Source of the DNA: Alphaproteobacteria bacterium
GTDB lineage: Bacteria > Pseudomonadota > Alphaproteobacteria > Micavibrionales > Micavibrionaceae
Length of the DNA: 35,501 bases
Direction of reading: 5' to 3'
Assembly (NCBI GenBank): GCA_016757515.1
Contig: JAERIN010000013.1
Coordinates: forward strand, 1 to 35,501
Both the position numbers and the translations under genes were made by a program. Below the pieces are notes generated by a model. The model saw only the letters and a list, made by a program, of their open reading frames with translations. It did no database searches and was not told where the DNA came from. Below are positions 22,941 through 29,202 of the stretch, piece by piece. Within the stretch, counting starts at the first letter, position 1; each line of letters begins with the position of its first letter.

Positions 22941-23791
22941 GCCCGCACGCTGGCGGCCAGGGCGGTGTGGTTGTACCCCCCCTCCAGGAGGCTCAGGGTC
23001 GGCAGGGCCCCTATCTGCGCCCCAATCCAGCCGAAGTCCTGCGTCGTCAGGGCCAGCCCGCCCAGAGGGTCGTCCGCGTGCGCGTCAAACCCTGCCGAGA
23101 CAATCAGCAGGCCCGGCGCTGCGGCCCGGAGCGCGGGCAGGACCCGGTCCAAAAACGCTCTGCGGTACGCTGGACTCCCCGTCCCGGCGGGCAGGGGGAT
23201 GTTGGTCACCTGCCCGTGCGCGCCAACCTCGCCTTCCGCCCCGGTGCTGGGGTAAAAGGGCCACTGGTGCGTAGAGATATAGGCCGCGCGGGCCTCGTCC
23301 CACAGGATGTCCTGTGTCCCGTTGCCGTGGTGAACGTCAAAGTCTAAGACGGCCACGCGATCCACCCGCTCCAGGGCGTAGAGGGCAGCCAAGGCGGCGG
23401 TGCTCAGAAGGCAAAAGCCCATAGCGCGGGCGCGGGTGGCGTGGTGCCCCGGCGGCCGGACGGCGCAGAAGGCCGGGCCGCACCCAGCCAGGACGTGGTC
23501 CACCCCGGCCAGGGCGCAGCCAAGGGCCGCGAGGGCCGCGCGCCAGCTCCCCGCGCTCATGTGTGTATCAGGGTCCAGGGGGCCCGGACCATGGCGCGCC
23601 AGGGCACCCACATAGGCCGGGTCATGCGCCGCGCGCGCGGCGGGCTCCTGCGCGGGCTCCGGGGTGATTCTGGGGAACAAGTCCCCAGGCAGCGCGCCCA
23701 GAACAGCGTCCAGGCGGGCCGGGTCTTCCGGATGGCCCGCGCCAGGGTAATGCCCCGCACACGCCGGATGGGTGAAGACTGTGAGGGCCAG
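22907..23791 (-). CDS. Histone deacetylase-family (acetoin utilisation-like) amidohydrolase
   Basis: A class II-like zinc deacetylase; bacterial members remove acetyl groups from polyamines, small molecules or proteins. The active site is present: RPPGHHATRARAMGFCLLST, VLDFDVHHGNGTQDI (zinc Asp and His), SAGFDAHADDPLGGL (zinc Asp) and LEGGYN. The usual CLFNN reads CLLST. The first ATG/GTG/TTG codon in frame (TTG, 23680) would cut off the conserved N-terminus. That part is encoded just upstream in the same frame, TVFTHPACAGHYPGAGHPED, back to a CTG at 23791. Only one codon (CGC) separates this CTG from the cspA-like stop. I propose this CTG start, giving 294 residues, with translational coupling to the cold-shock gene. 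Confidence 0.88.
   Translation of the reverse strand: MALTVFTHPACAGHYPGAGHPEDPARLDAVLGALPGDLFPRITPEPAQEPAARAAHDPAYVGALARHGPGPLDPDTHMSAGSWRAALAALGCALAGVDHVLAGCGPAFCAVRPPGHHATRARAMGFCLLSTAALAALYALERVDRVAVLDFDVHHGNGTQDILWDEARAAYISTHQWPFYPSTGAEGEVGAHGQVTNIPLPAGTGSPAYRRAFLDRVLPALRAAAPGLLIVSAGFDAHADDPLGGLALTTQDFGWIGAQIGALPTLSLLEGGYNHTALAASVRAYAEGLKGGGL
22926..22965. repeat. 40-bp direct repeat, copy 2, in the 3' end of the deacetylase gene
   Basis: Partner of 22299-22338. It encodes ALAASVRAYAEGLK near the C-terminus of the deacetylase on the minus strand and contains the TAG stop of the secreted-protein gene on the plus strand. Confidence 0.85.
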
Positions 23792-23794
23792 GCG

Positions 23795-24046
23795 CTAGGC
23801 CTCCCCCTCCTCCGTGCCGCCGGAGACCTCAGAGCCATCTGCATTCAGGAGCTTGAGGTTTGTCGCCGCGTTGCGGCCCTTGCTCATCGCTATCTCATAA
23901 GAGATTTTCTGCCCGTCTTGCAGGTGTGAGAGTCCGGCTTTTTCCAGCGCGGAGATGTGGACAAAGACGTCTGAGCCCCCCTCATCCGGGGCTATGAAGC
24001 CGAATTTTTTCGTCGTGTTGAACCATTTTACTGTGCCGGTGGCCAT
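23795..24046 (-). CDS. Cold-shock-domain protein, CspA family
   Basis: An 83-residue single cold-shock domain with a short acidic tail. It binds single-stranded RNA and DNA and acts as an RNA chaperone. RNP1 reads [12 protein letters not shown], with Lys where most homologs have Gly in KGFGFI; RNP2 reads [10 protein letters not shown]. The rest ([20 protein letters not shown]) is typical, and the tail SGGTEEGEA is an extension. The ATG at 24046 has a strong AAGGAG eight bases upstream. The 106-base leader contains two GC-rich hairpins. The stop lies one codon before the proposed CTG start of the deacetylase gene. Confidence 0.94.
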   Translation of the reverse strand: MATGTVKWFNTTKKFGFIAPDEGGSDVFVHISALEKAGLSHLQDGQKISYEIAMSKGRNAATNLKLLNADGSEVSGGTEEGEA

Positions 24047-24082
24047 GGGGGTCTGTCTCCTTAAAAATAATGGGTTAGCAGG

Positions 24083-24126
24083 GCCCCGCTTTCGTGCGGG
24101 GCACCCCTTATACCCCCGCTGGGGGT
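24083..24126 (-). promoter_or_regulatory. Hairpins in the hisE-csp intergenic leader
   Basis: Two stems: GCCCCGC/GCGGGGC (24083-24089 with 24096-24102, six-base loop) and ACCCCC/GGGGGT (24112-24117 with 24121-24126). They may end hisE transcription or shape the csp leader. There is no long T-run directly after either, so a classic intrinsic terminator is unlikely. Confidence 0.4.
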
Positions 24127-24152
24127 GCGGACGCAAACCCTTATTTTGAGGG

Positions 24153-24479
24153 TCAGGGCACTTCGCCCTTATGCCCCCCGGCGTCCAGGCGGCGCTCCAA
24201 GACGGAAAGAACATCGGCGGGCGCAGCGTCCAGGCGGGCCAGCAGGGCCAAGAGGTGGAACAGCAGGTCTGCGGACTCCTCAAAGAACGCCTGCCGCGCG
24301 CCGGCCTCCCCCCGCGCGGCGCGCAGGGCCTCAATGGCGGTTTCCACGGCCTCCTCGCCCACCTTCTGCGCGATATAGTCCGGGCCCCGCGCATACAGCT
24401 TGGCCACGTACGACCCCTCCGGCGCGGCGGCTTTCCGGGATTCCAGCACGGCCCATAGGCGGTCCAATGTGTCTTGCAT
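24153..24479 (-). CDS. hisE: Phosphoribosyl-ATP pyrophosphatase
   Basis: A complete 108-residue HisE, which hydrolyses phosphoribosyl-ATP to phosphoribosyl-AMP, the second step of histidine synthesis. Signatures are [35 protein letters not shown] and [17 protein letters not shown], the MazG-like metal-binding helices with conserved Glu and Asp residues. In many alphaproteobacteria hisE follows hisF; here the upstream 60 bases lead directly into dispersed repeat copy B, so the gene is separated from any his operon. The ATG at 24479 matches the family start. Confidence 0.94.
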   Translation of the reverse strand: MQDTLDRLWAVLESRKAAAPEGSYVAKLYARGPDYIAQKVGEEAVETAIEALRAARGEAGARQAFFEESADLLFHLLALLARLDAAPADVLSVLERRLDAGGHKGEVP

Positions 24480-24539
24480 GGCCGCGTGTTAGCACGCCCG
24501 GAGGCCAGTGGCCAGGGCGGCGGGGCGGCCAAATCCGTG

Positions 24540-24736
24540 CTGCGGCGCAGATTTTTTTCCTTGCCCAGCAGAGGAAAAATGGTGTACACTCAAATCCGTA
24601 GCCGGTCCCGCGCGCCCAAAAACACACCCGAATCGCGCTACCGCCCAGCCACCGCCGTGATACCGCGCTGCTACCGCCCAGACACCGCCCCGCTACCGCT
24701 GGGCCACCCCCCAGATGCCGCCTAGCCACCATTTTG
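24540..24736 (+). repeat. Dispersed repeat element, copy B
   Basis: About 197 bases, inverted relative to copy A at 13047-13231 and highly similar in its first 100 bases. Order: CTGCGGCGCAG plus T7, the TTTTTCC/GGAAAAA inverted repeat, TTGCCC-N18-TACACT (a weaker promoter match than copy A), ATGGTGTACACTCAAA, the AACACACCCGAATCGCGC block, then about eight imperfect TACCGCCC-type units near 10-bp spacing, ending AGCCACCATTTTGG. The last part forms a CCACC-ATTTT-GGTGG hairpin (24726-24740). A 48-codon reading frame starting MVYTQ runs through it and has AGAGGA just upstream. Confidence 0.85.
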
Positions 24737-24787
24737 GTGGCACCGCACAGACAGGCGTTAGGGGCGCACTAACCCCCGCGTACTATC

Positions 24788-25003
24788 ATGGAGGTGATTG
24801 GATTTTTTGAAGCACAGTCCTTTTGGCGCGCGTTCGGCCTGGCGCGCCTGCTGTCCGTGGAGGAGGAGGGAGAGTTCCGCCGTATGACGTTCGCGGCCCG
24901 GCGCTCGGCCCTCTGCGCGTGCCACGTGGACAGCCAAGGCTTTGCGCTGGGTGGGGGGCCGCACAGCCGTATGGCCGCGCCGCTACTGTCGCCGCCGCGT
25001 TGA
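24788..25003 (+). CDS. Possible small gene, perhaps frameshifted at a G-tract
   Basis: A 71-codon frame beginning MEVIGFFEAQSFWRAFGLAR, with high GC at third codon positions as expected for a real gene in this genome. The last quarter (GPHSRMAAPLLSPPR) looks unlike protein. The -1 frame just after the G6 run at 24953-24958 continues naturally as RYIEKFIAEHAKKS to a stop at 25047. One extra G in that run would join the two parts into about 86 residues. It may be a pseudogene, a sequencing error or a phase-variable gene. I do not recognise the product, and no ribosome-binding site is evident. Confidence 0.35.
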   Translation: MEVIGFFEAQSFWRAFGLARLLSVEEEGEFRRMTFAARRSALCACHVDSQGFALGGGPHSRMAAPLLSPPR

Positions 25004-25043
25004 GGTATATTGAGAAATTCATAGCCGAACATGCAAAAAAGTC

Positions 25044-25072
25044 TTGACTTGTGCTATGTGATTTTCTATAGT
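25044..25072 (+). promoter_or_regulatory. Strong sigma-70-like promoter with overlapping inverted repeat
   Basis: TTGACT (25044-25049), 17-base spacer, TATAGT (25067-25072), 40 bases before the ATG of the next gene. TTGACT and AGTCAA (25070-25075) form an inverted repeat that covers both boxes, suggesting an operator. It is the best promoter match I see in the window. Confidence 0.6.
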
Positions 25073-25112
25073 CAAACTACCAGGCCGCAACCCCCAGTTT
25101 AAGGAGAACCCC

Positions 25113-25751
25113 ATGGGCATCTGTCTCTCTCTCTCTCGCTTGTTCGGTGAAAACACTACCATAGGTATGGCCCTGAAAGAATGCGGCACCCCTGCCGCTG
25201 TTGTGCGTTTCTCAGATGCCCGCGAAGCTTTTCACATGCCCTCCAAATACACGGTTTCTAACCCTCAGAGTGAGCGGTACAATCTTCCTTGGGATGAGGA
25301 GTCTTATGTGCCCTTTATAATGAAGCCCGACACAAACGATAGTGGTTTTTATGCATACATAGAGCCTATATCACAAATTAAGAGGTCTGGTGTCTTTGTC
25401 ATGCGCCTGGAGCGCATAAATCAGTTGATACCCAGAAATCGGGCCGATACAGAGCATAAAAGGAGGCTGCCAGATTGTACAAGTTTTTATATGGAAGGCC
25501 CTGTTGAAGATGGAGATATGCGCATCTGGTCTGCGGGCTGGAGTCATGAAAGACGATGGCTGGTGCCAATGCTCTTGTCTTGTCAATCAGAGCGAGTCGC
25601 TGGACGGGACGCGGCAGATCCTAGTCCTGAGCGCCTGCGGGTCCTGATACAGGAAGCGAGAGAGTATATGCGTTCTTATTTGCCCAATCCGGATACACTG
25701 CTGGGCCTGGCGAACCCCAAAGGCACGGAGCACGCGCCTGCCACCCAATAG
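25113..25751 (+). CDS. Uncharacterised protein with CT microsatellite after the start codon
   Basis: A 212-residue protein I do not recognise. It starts MGICLSLSRLFGENTT; the LSLS is encoded by a TC repeat of seven units (25124-25137). There is no signal peptide or membrane helix. The body is a mixed soluble sequence (YNLPWDEESYVPFIMKPDTN, GFYAYIEPISQIKRSGVFVM, FYMEGPVEDGDMRIWSAGWS) and ends in a helical, charged stretch. AAGGAG lies six bases before the ATG, and a strong promoter lies upstream, so expression is likely. Its DNA is clearly richer in A+T than the surroundings, which suggests recent acquisition. Gain or loss of a TC unit would shift the frame at codon 5, so the gene could switch on and off. 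Confidence 0.75.
   Translation: MGICLSLSRLFGENTTIGMALKECGTPAAVVRFSDAREAFHMPSKYTVSNPQSERYNLPWDEESYVPFIMKPDTNDSGFYAYIEPISQIKRSGVFVMRLERINQLIPRNRADTEHKRRLPDCTSFYMEGPVEDGDMRIWSAGWSHERRWLVPMLLSCQSERVAGRDAADPSPERLRVLIQEAREYMRSYLPNPDTLLGLANPKGTEHAPATQ
25124..25137 (+). repeat. (TC)7 microsatellite
   Basis: Seven TC units inside codons 4-9 of the gene starting at 25113. The unit length is not a multiple of three. Confidence 0.9.
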
Positions 25752-25886
25752 GCAATTGGCCCGGTTCTTGCAGCCCTGACCAGGGCTATGACGGCGCCCA
25801 GGAGCACGCCACCTCGCGCCATCCGCCAGGCGATGGGGCTTTTCGCCGGGCTGTGCGTTCTTGTAAGCGGTGTTTGGGAGGGGCAT

Positions 25887-25945
25887 GGGGGCATATCTCC
25901 AGGGCCTGGGGGTATATGCCCCACATTGTGCCCCCATATGCCCCC
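25887..25945. repeat. Cluster of related inverted repeats
   Basis: GGGGGCATAT (25887-25896), GGGGGTATATGCCCC (25908-25922) and ATATGCCCCC (25936-25945) can pair in several alternative ways. The segment lies in the gene-free stretch between the unknown gene and tRNA-Arg. Further C/G runs follow to 25975. It could be a terminator region or a structured RNA. Confidence 0.5.
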
Positions 25946-26040
25946 GGCTGTCAGGGGACGCCCCCGGACACTACGAGAAGGGGAGGAAGTTAAAAACCCC
26001 ATGTTTCCGCCGTTCTCTTGGATGGTGCGGGACGGGGATG

Positions 26041-26116
26041 TGGCGCACCCGGCAGGATTCGAACCTGCGGCCTCCGCCTCCGGAGGGCGGCGCTCTATCC
26101 ACTGAGCTACGGGTGC
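26041..26116 (-). tRNA. tRNA-Arg (anticodon CCG)
   Basis: Read on the minus strand it folds into a full cloverleaf. The acceptor stem is GCACCCG with CGGGTGC followed by encoded GCCA; the D-arm is GCTCAGTGGATAGAGC; the anticodon arm is CCGCC-CTCCGGA-GGCGG; the T-arm is GCAGG-TTCGAAT-CCTGC. The loop CTCCGGA gives anticodon CCG, which reads the arginine codon CGG. It lies between an accessory stretch and the yibQ-like gene, on the opposite strand to both. Confidence 0.97.
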
Positions 26117-26163
26117 GGGCTCGCGCTTTACTACACTGCTTGGCCCTTGCTATGCAAGGCACC

Positions 26164-27165
26164 ATGATGCGACCCCCGCCGCGCCTCAGCATGGACATGG
26201 GTGCCTTCGCTCAGGGGCTGCTCCTCGTGGCTGCCGCGATCGTTGGCCTGGCTGTGTACGCCTTTATCGCGGGTCCGGCGCACCTGCGCGCTCTCCAGGA
26301 TGCCGCGCCGGCCTTGACTGTCCCTGTAGAAAGCGCAGAGCCCGCAGTGCAGACGGCCCCGGCGGACGCGTCTCCGTTCTATGGGGGGGCCTTGCCTCAG
26401 CGGGCGGAAGACGGGCGCACGCCCTTTGTGGCCTTCCGGGCCCCGGCACCGGCGGTGCCCGCCGGGCGGGGGCGCATTGCCCTTATGGTCGCGGACTTCG
26501 GCCTGTCTGAGAGCGGGAGCGCTGGAGTCTTGGAAAGCCTTCCCCCGGAGGCTGCGGTCATTCTCTCCCCCTACGCGGCGCGGGCCGATGCCTGGGCTGC
26601 GCGCGCGCGTGAGGGGGGGCGGGAGGTCTGGCTCCACCTCCCCCTCTCGTCGGGGGAGACCGAAAACGCAGGGCCCCTGTCCCTCTCGGCGACCATGGGT
26701 GTGGCCCCCGGGGCGCAGGCGCTGCGCGCCGTCTTGGGCACCGCCCGCGGCTACGCCGGGGTCGCTGGCTTTTTTCGCCGGGAGGTCTCCGCCGACGCCC
26801 CAGCCATCCGCGCCGCGCTGGGCGAGGTGCTCACACGGGGCCTGGCCCTGGCCCAGATCGCCCCGCCTGGGGCAGAGGGGGCCGAGGAGGAAGACCCCAT
26901 CGCGGCCCTGGCCCGCATGCAGGACGCGCCCTATGTCAGGGCAGACATGGTCCTCGCACCCCAAGATCCTCAGGACGTCCCCGCCGCGCTAGCCCAGGTG
27001 GAAGAGCTGGCGCACATCCGGGGTCATGCCCTCCTTGTGGTCGCGCCCTGGCCCAGCGTTGTGGGCCGCGTCGCGTCGTGGGCCGACGGCCTGCCCGCCG
27101 CGGGCCTTGCTCTCGTCCCGCCCTCGGCCCTCGCAGGAGCAACGTACGCCGATGGTGGGCCATAA
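26164..27165 (+). CDS. Divergent polysaccharide deacetylase family protein (YibQ/DUF610)
   Basis: A protein of about 333 residues with an N-terminal membrane anchor (about residues 14-34, FAQGLLLVAAAIVGLAVYAF), a Pro/Ala-rich linker and a periplasmic YibQ-type domain. Landmarks are RIALMVADFGLSESGS, LPPEAAVILSPYAARAD, EVWLHLPLSS and GYAGVAGFF. The usual VIDDLG metal motif reads MVADFG, so one of the two aspartates is replaced by Ala; activity is doubtful. The 3' end overlaps rppH by 14 bases, and yibQ-rppH is a familiar alphaproteobacterial order. Longer frames from 25870 run across the tRNA gene on the other strand and are not credible; ATGs at 26152 and 26167 are alternative starts. Confidence 0.82.
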   Translation: MMRPPPRLSMDMGAFAQGLLLVAAAIVGLAVYAFIAGPAHLRALQDAAPALTVPVESAEPAVQTAPADASPFYGGALPQRAEDGRTPFVAFRAPAPAVPAGRGRIALMVADFGLSESGSAGVLESLPPEAAVILSPYAARADAWAARAREGGREVWLHLPLSSGETENAGPLSLSATMGVAPGAQALRAVLGTARGYAGVAGFFRREVSADAPAIRAALGEVLTRGLALAQIAPPGAEGAEEEDPIAALARMQDAPYVRADMVLAPQDPQDVPAALAQVEELAHIRGHALLVVAPWPSVVGRVASWADGLPAAGLALVPPSALAGATYADGGP

Positions 27166-27670
27166 AACCATGCCTGAGAGGGGAGTCTACCGCCGCTGCG
27201 TGGGTATTGCCCTGTTTAACCAGCGGGGGGAGGTCTTCATAGGCCACCGCGTGGACGCTCCGGGGGCCTGGCAGATGCCCCAGGGGGGGATAGAGCCGGG
27301 GGAGAGCGTCCGCGCGGCGGCTCTGCGCGAGGTCGTGGAGGAGACCGGGGTGTGCCCGGCCTCCGTGGAGATACTTGAGGTCGCCGAGGGCCCCCCCCTG
27401 CTCTATGACCTTCCGCCGGAAATCCGCGCGCGCCTGTGGGGCGGGCGCTACCGGGGTCAGGAGCAAGTCTGGGTCGCCGCGCGCTTCACGGGCGCGGACG
27501 CGGACGTGGACCTTGGTCACCACGACCCGCCGGAGTTTGACGCCTGGCGCTGGGTCTCCCTGGCAAAGGCCGTGGAAACCATCGTGCCCTTCAAGCGCCA
27601 CGTCTACGCCGCCGTGGCCGCCCTGTTCGCGCGGCACGCTACGCCAGACCCAGGTGAACGACACCTTTGA
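27152..27670 (+). CDS. rppH: RNA pyrophosphohydrolase, Nudix family
   Basis: A protein of 172 residues from the ATG at 27152, or 166 from that at 27170. RppH removes pyrophosphate from the 5' end of mRNAs to start RNase E decay; related enzymes hydrolyse diadenosine polyphosphates. The Nudix box is GGIEPGESVRAAALREVVEE then TG (GX5EX7REUXEEXGU). The family N-terminus YRRCVGIALFNQRGEVFIGH and WQMPQGGIE, plus the C-terminal WRWVSLAKAVETIVPFKRHV, confirm RppH over other Nudix enzymes. AGGAG lies 12 bases before the first ATG. It is translationally linked to the yibQ-like gene. Confidence 0.92.
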   Translation: MVGHKTMPERGVYRRCVGIALFNQRGEVFIGHRVDAPGAWQMPQGGIEPGESVRAAALREVVEETGVCPASVEILEVAEGPPLLYDLPPEIRARLWGGRYRGQEQVWVAARFTGADADVDLGHHDPPEFDAWRWVSLAKAVETIVPFKRHVYAAVAALFARHATPDPGERHL

Positions 27671-27700
27671 CCCTCCTGATACCGACCACTCTAGGCGCTG

Positions 27701-27848
27701 TTATCAAAGGGCACCGCGCCGGCTTTTGAGGCATTTTTTGAGCGAAAATCGTCCTGTTTTGCGCCGCCATAGCGGGGCTATGGCAAGCAAGCCGGGGCAA
27801 TGTGCAGCCAAAAATGGCCAGAAAGGGGCGGGGACTGGCCTTTGATAA
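27701..27848. repeat. MITE-like or structured intergenic segment
   Basis: TTATCAAAGG (27701-27710) and CCTTTGATAA (27839-27848) are perfect 10-bp inverted repeats at the ends of a 148-bp non-coding segment downstream of rppH. Inside is a strong hairpin, GCCATAG-CGGGG-CTATGGC (about 27766-27784), and an A+T-richer stretch. It may be a small mobile element or a structured RNA. I could not find a second copy in the window. Confidence 0.5.
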
Positions 27849-27854
27849 AAGTGC

Positions 27855-28223
27855 CTAACGGTGGCAGACGTTGAAGTGGGTGATGAGGTCGGCGGCGCGG
27901 TAGTTGTGGGGGAGAATCTCCCCCCCGACCTCCAGCGTGGGGTACGCGATGCGCCGGCGTGCGGCGGTGGCCTTGCGCCGGAATTCCCGGTCCTTGGCCG
28001 CGTTCTTGTCCACAAAGTGCTCCGTGAAGATCACGTTGTGCGCGTTCAGGTCCGCACGCTTGCGGTCGCACGCGGGGCACCAGGTGGCCGCGTAGACCAC
28101 CAGGCTCTGGCACCCCCCGGCGGCGCGGGCTGGGGTGGTCATGACGGATTGTGGGGACTCGATGCCGCCCAGGTACCAGTAAAGCCCAAGGCCCAGGACA
28201 ACCAGGAAGAGGAGCGCACGCAT
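27855..28223 (-). CDS. Glutaredoxin/thioredoxin-like protein, membrane-anchored or exported
   Basis: A 122-residue protein with an N-terminal hydrophobic segment (MRALLFLVVLGLGLYWYLGG) that is either an anchor or a signal peptide. The rest is a short thioredoxin-fold domain: LVVYAATWCPACDRKRADLN with a CPAC active site, IFTEHFVDKN, the cis-Pro region RRRIAYPTLEVGGE and a C-terminal ADLITHFNVCHR. The spacing resembles glutaredoxins (WCPxC, then YPT). It probably reduces or exchanges disulfides outside the cytoplasm; partner proteins are unknown. It lies 15 bases downstream of glpX on the same strand. Confidence 0.82.
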   Translation of the reverse strand: MRALLFLVVLGLGLYWYLGGIESPQSVMTTPARAAGGCQSLVVYAATWCPACDRKRADLNAHNVIFTEHFVDKNAAKDREFRRKATAARRRIAYPTLEVGGEILPHNYRAADLITHFNVCHR

Positions 28224-28238
28224 GGGCCGCGTTCTACC

Positions 28239-29159
28239 CTAACTGCTCCAGGCCGGGGTAAGCACCCGGCCGGCCGGGGTGCCGCCGGACAGGGTCAGGA
28301 GCAGGGTCTGCCCCCGCCGGACCAGCGGCCCGTCCGTGACGCCCGTGGCGGCGAAGATGATCTCATCGCCAGAGGCCATATCGGTCTCCGTGTACACGCG
28401 GGCGAGGTCTGTGACTCCCGCTCTTGCGGCCCGGGCGCGCTCGTCCTCGTTGCGGAACACCAGGCGCCCGCGCATTGCCCCCCCGGTGCAGCGCAGGGCC
28501 GCCGCCGCCAGCACGCCCTCGGGCGCGCCGCCGGTGCCCATATACACGTCCACCTCCCCCCGCGCGCAGGCGATGACCGCGGCCACGTCCCCGTCCTGGA
28601 TGAGCTGGAGCCGCGCCCCGGCCGCGCGAATGTCGGCCATCAGGCCCGCGTGCCGCTCCCGGTCCAGCACGCAGACCATAAGATCCTCCACGGGCCTGCC
28701 CACCGCACCGGCAACGGCGCGGAGTGTGTCCTCCACCGGCGCGCCCAGGTCCAGCGACGCCCCAGCCGCCGCCGGGCCCACGGCCAGCTTTTCCATGTAG
28801 ACGTCCGGCGCGTGGAGCAGCGCGCCCCGTGGCGCCAGCGCCAAGACGGTCAGCGCCCCGGCCCGCGCCTGGGCCGTGAGCGTCGTGCCCTCCAGCGGGT
28901 CCAGGGCGATGTCCACCGCGGGGCCCGCGCCCGTGCCGACCTCCTCCCCGATGTAGAGCATGGGGGCCTCGTCGCGCTCCCCCTCTCCGATGACCACGCG
29001 GCCTTTCATGGGAAGGGCGTTCAGCGCCGCGCGCATGGCCTCCACCGCCGCCGCGTCCGCGCGCTTCTCCGCACCCCGGCCGACCCAGGGGACACACGCC
29101 AGCGCCGCGCGCTCGGCCACCTCGGAAACAGGCAGGGCGAGGAGAGAAAAGGCGATCAT
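28239..29159 (-). CDS. glpX: Fructose-1,6-bisphosphatase, class II
   Basis: A complete 306-residue GlpX, which dephosphorylates fructose 1,6-bisphosphate in gluconeogenesis and, in autotrophs, also sedoheptulose bisphosphate. The metal and substrate motifs are VVIGEGERDEAPMLYIGEEV and DIALDPLEGTTLTA. Other blocks are ALAPRGALLHAPDVYMEKLA, DLMVCVLDRERHAGLMADIR, DVYMGTGGAPEGVLAAAALR and RVYTETDMASGDEIIFAATG. Slightly shorter than the usual 320 or so. The ATG overlaps the thpR stop as ATGA, so the two are coupled. Confidence 0.94.
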   Translation of the reverse strand: MIAFSLLALPVSEVAERAALACVPWVGRGAEKRADAAAVEAMRAALNALPMKGRVVIGEGERDEAPMLYIGEEVGTGAGPAVDIALDPLEGTTLTAQARAGALTVLALAPRGALLHAPDVYMEKLAVGPAAAGASLDLGAPVEDTLRAVAGAVGRPVEDLMVCVLDRERHAGLMADIRAAGARLQLIQDGDVAAVIACARGEVDVYMGTGGAPEGVLAAAALRCTGGAMRGRLVFRNEDERARAARAGVTDLARVYTETDMASGDEIIFAATGVTDGPLVRRGQTLLLTLSGGTPAGRVLTPAWSS

Positions 29160-29202
29160 GGACCCCTCATAGCACGGGTGGCCCGCCCAAGGAACTGCCC
29201 CT
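29152..29202. repeat. Degenerate direct repeat at the thpR-glpX junction, copy 1
   Basis: GCGATCAT, CATAGCACGGG and AAGGAAC recur in the same order at 29699-29749, roughly three quarters identical. This copy contains the thpR stop and the glpX start. Confidence 0.55.

Noticed and set aside
24640-24736. Decamer array read as a CRISPR
   Set aside because: Units are about 10 bases and imperfect, with no spacers or cas genes.
25870-26163. Long 5' extension of the yibQ-like frame
   Set aside because: It runs antisense across the tRNA-Arg gene and through GC-rich inverted repeats, and the membrane anchor after 26164 fits the true N-terminus.
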